From contig CAJMAW010000121.1 in the NCBI GenBank assembly GCA_905211485.1, positions 1 through 8,563 of the forward strand: a DNA stretch of 8,563 nucleotides, written 5' to 3'. A program made the translations under genes and the position numbers. This document shows, one piece after another, positions 6,827 to 8,563 of the stretch; position 1 is the first letter of the stretch, and each line of letters starts with the position of its first letter. Source of the DNA: an uncultured Lentisphaeria bacterium (GTDB lineage: Bacteria > Verrucomicrobiota > Lentisphaeria > Victivallales > UBA1829). The notes under the pieces were generated by a model that was given only the letters and a program-made list of their open reading frames with translations, searched no databases and was not told the DNA's origin.

Positions 6827-8563
6827 ATGTCTTTGCGGATTCTGACAGAACTTTCCCGCCGTTACGGAGCGGATCCCGCCTTCACTCTGGCGGGAGGGGG
6901 AAACACCTCCTGGAAAGAAGATGGCGGGCGCTTCCTCCATGTGAAACCCAGCGGAGTGGCTCTCGCGGAAATCCATGAGGAGGATTTCGTAAAAATGGAC
7001 CGGAACATTCTCCGGGAGTGTTTTGCTCTCGGCGATGATTCCGTTTCCTTTTCTTCTGTGCGGGAACGGGAGGAGCGGGTCAAAAAACTCATGGCCTATG
7101 CGGTTCTTTCTTCCGGGGAGGAGGGGCGCCGTCCTTCCGTGGAAGCGCCGCTTCATGAAATCATGCCGTTCCGTTACGTGGTGCATCTGCATCCGGCACT
7201 GGTCAACGCCATGACCTGCGGACGGGAAGGAAAACGGATCGCCTCGGATCTCTTCCCGGATGCGCTGTGGGTTGATTACTGCGATCCGGGCTTGACTCTC
7301 GCATGCAGAGTGCGGAAGGAAATGGAGCTGTACCGGACTGAGCACGGGGGAATGGATCCCGCAGTGATTTTTCTGCAGAACCATGGCGTTTTCGTCGGTG
7401 CGGAGGAGGTGGAAGGAATTGACGGAATTTATGCGGAAATGATGGATAAATTGCGTCATTACTGCCTGGAACGCGGTTTCTCCCTTCCTCTTTCCAAGGC
7501 GGAAGAAGCTGACAGAGAGACGGTTCTGGAACTGGCTCCGCTTCTCCGCGGATGGCTTCTTCCGTCCTCCGGGACCCGTGCGCCTGTCGTGTCTGCGACG
7601 GGGGCGTTTCCGATTCCGCGCGGTCCTCTGACTCCGGATCATCTGGTGTATGCCAAAGCCTTCGGCCTCGTTTCGGATCATCCGGACGGGGAGGAGATTC
7701 TCCGTTTCCGGGAGGAACACAAGTATCTGCCCCGGATGCTGGAAATCCCCGGAAAGGCGGTCTTCTGCGCTGGCGAAACGCTTACCGCGGCATTGACCGT
7801 TCGGGACCTCGCGGAAAACGGAGCTCTGATCGAACAGCTTGCACCCGCGTTCGGAGGAGTTCATTATCTGACTGATTCCCAAAGGGAATTCATCGAAAAC
7901 TGGGAAGTGGAATCCTACCGGGCAAGTGTTGCGGCTGGAAGCAGGAGCGGGAAGAAGAGTTCCCGTCCGATGAGCGGTCTTGTGGCCGTGGTGACGGGCG
8001 GGGCACAGGGGTTCGGCTTCGGGATCGCCCGGTATCTGGCAGCGGAAGGCGCGGATGTGGCGATTGCGGATCTGAATGTGTCCGGGGCACTGGAAGCTGC
8101 GCGGAAGCTCGGAGGAGGAGGATGCAGAGGCTTTTCCGTGAACATTGCAGATGAAGAATCGGTGAAGACTCTGTTTGAAGAACTGGTCTCCGTCTATGGA
8201 GGAGTGGATCTCTTCGTGGCGAACGCGGGAGTGCTGAAGGCAGGATCCGTGAAAAATTTCGAGCTCAAGGACTGGAAACTGGTGACGGATGTCAATTACA
8301 ACGGATATTTTCTCTGCGTGAAGCACTGTTCGCGTCTGATGGCGCGTCAGAACGCCGTTTCCGGACTCTGGTCGGATATTGTTCAGGTGAATTCCAAAAG
8401 CGGACTGGCCGGATCCCGCGCAAACGGCGCTTATGCCGGAAGCAAGTTCGGAACGATAGGCCTTACACAGAGTTTTGCGCTGGAGCTGGTTGCGGATCAC
8501 ATCAAGGTCAATTCCGTTTGCCCGGGAAATTTCTTTGACGGTCCTCTCTGGAGTGATCCGGAA
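6827..8563 (+). CDS. Class II aldolase fused to a short-chain dehydrogenase (RhaD/YuxG-type bifunctional enzyme), 3' end missing
   Basis: The frame stays open for 579 codons to the window edge. Family members are about 650-700 residues, so roughly 100 are missing. Residues 1 to about 260 form a class II (zinc) aldolase: GGGNTS (23-28) binds phosphate, Glu106 is the likely acid/base, and His120, His122 (VHLHP) and His186 (QNHGVF) are the metal ligands. A middle region of about 120 residues links to an SDR domain from about 383: TGGAQGFGFG (390-399) for NAD(P), Asn466-Ala-Gly, Asn490, and the catalytic set Ser523, Tyr536, Lys540 at correct spacing. The stretch around VNSKSG and YAGSKFGTIGLTQS is like sorbitol-6-phosphate dehydrogenases. 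Fusions of this layout include the rhamnulose-1-phosphate aldolase / lactaldehyde dehydrogenase of rhamnose breakdown. Next to a SorE-like gene, a ketose/hexitol phosphate role is equally plausible. All visible active-site residues are intact. The substrate is unproven. Confidence 0.9.
   Translation, partial: MSLRILTELSRRYGADPAFTLAGGGNTSWKEDGGRFLHVKPSGVALAEIHEEDFVKMDRNILRECFALGDDSVSFSSVREREERVKKLMAYAVLSSGEEGRRPSVEAPLHEIMPFRYVVHLHPALVNAMTCGREGKRIASDLFPDALWVDYCDPGLTLACRVRKEMELYRTEHGGMDPAVIFLQNHGVFVGAEEVEGIDGIYAEMMDKLRHYCLERGFSLPLSKAEEADRETVLELAPLLRGWLLPSSGTRAPVVSATGAFPIPRGPLTPDHLVYAKAFGLVSDHPDGEEILRFREEHKYLPRMLEIPGKAVFCAGETLTAALTVRDLAENGALIEQLAPAFGGVHYLTDSQREFIENWEVESYRASVAAGSRSGKKSSRPMSGLVAVVTGGAQGFGFGIARYLAAEGADVAIADLNVSGALEAARKLGGGGCRGFSVNIADEESVKTLFEELVSVYGGVDLFVANAGVLKAGSVKNFELKDWKLVTDVNYNGYFLCVKHCSRLMARQNAVSGLWSDIVQVNSKSGLAGSRANGAYAGSKFGTIGLTQSFALELVADHIKVNSVCPGNFFDGPLWSDPE

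Noticed and set aside
6611..8500. A 629-codon open frame on the minus strand across the end of the SorE-like gene and the aldolase/SDR gene
   Set aside because: It is a shadow of the plus-strand aldolase/SDR fusion, which has an RBS and complete aldolase and SDR motifs. The minus-strand product shows no known motif.

Overview
The window holds six protein genes, all on the + strand. Two are cut by the window edges: a sigma factor at the left and an aldolase/dehydrogenase fusion at the right. No RNA gene, insertion sequence, CRISPR array or long repeat is visible, and no gene-free stretch exceeds about 110 bases.

Left part (1-1439): the C-terminal half of an ECF-type RNA polymerase sigma factor overlaps a single-pass membrane protein of the DUF4179 / anti-sigma-like type. 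This pairing is typical of Gram-positive gut Clostridia (Oscillospiraceae and relatives). It looks like a cell-envelope signalling unit.

Right part (1547-8563): a metabolic cluster in the order dihydrolipoyl dehydrogenase (E3), a single-chain alpha-beta fusion of a thiamine-diphosphate (TPP) 2-oxoacid/acetoin-type dehydrogenase E1, an L-sorbose-1-phosphate reductase-like zinc dehydrogenase (SorE type), and a class II aldolase fused to a short-chain dehydrogenase (SDR) resembling sorbitol-6-phosphate dehydrogenase. The last gene runs off the right end with about 579 codons visible. Gaps are short (103, 6 and 62 bases), so the last three genes probably form one transcript. E3 may be in the same transcript or may be separated by a weak attenuator and a second promoter.

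Working model (inference): the SorE-like enzyme and the SDR domain interconvert ketose phosphate, hexitol phosphate and a second ketose phosphate. The aldolase domain may cleave a phosphorylated sugar. The E1/E3 pair may oxidatively cleave a 2-oxoacid or alpha-hydroxyketone derived from the same sugar. The lipoyl acyltransferase (E2) such a complex needs is not in the window.

Organism: the DNA is moderately GC-rich with good Shine-Dalgarno sites. Gene content and the heavy GGA/TCC codon use of the right part remind me of Lentisphaerota/Verrucomicrobiota gut bacteria, while the left part looks clostridial. The change falls near 1440-1546 and could mark horizontal transfer or a chimeric assembly. 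This taxonomic reading is from memory and is tentative.
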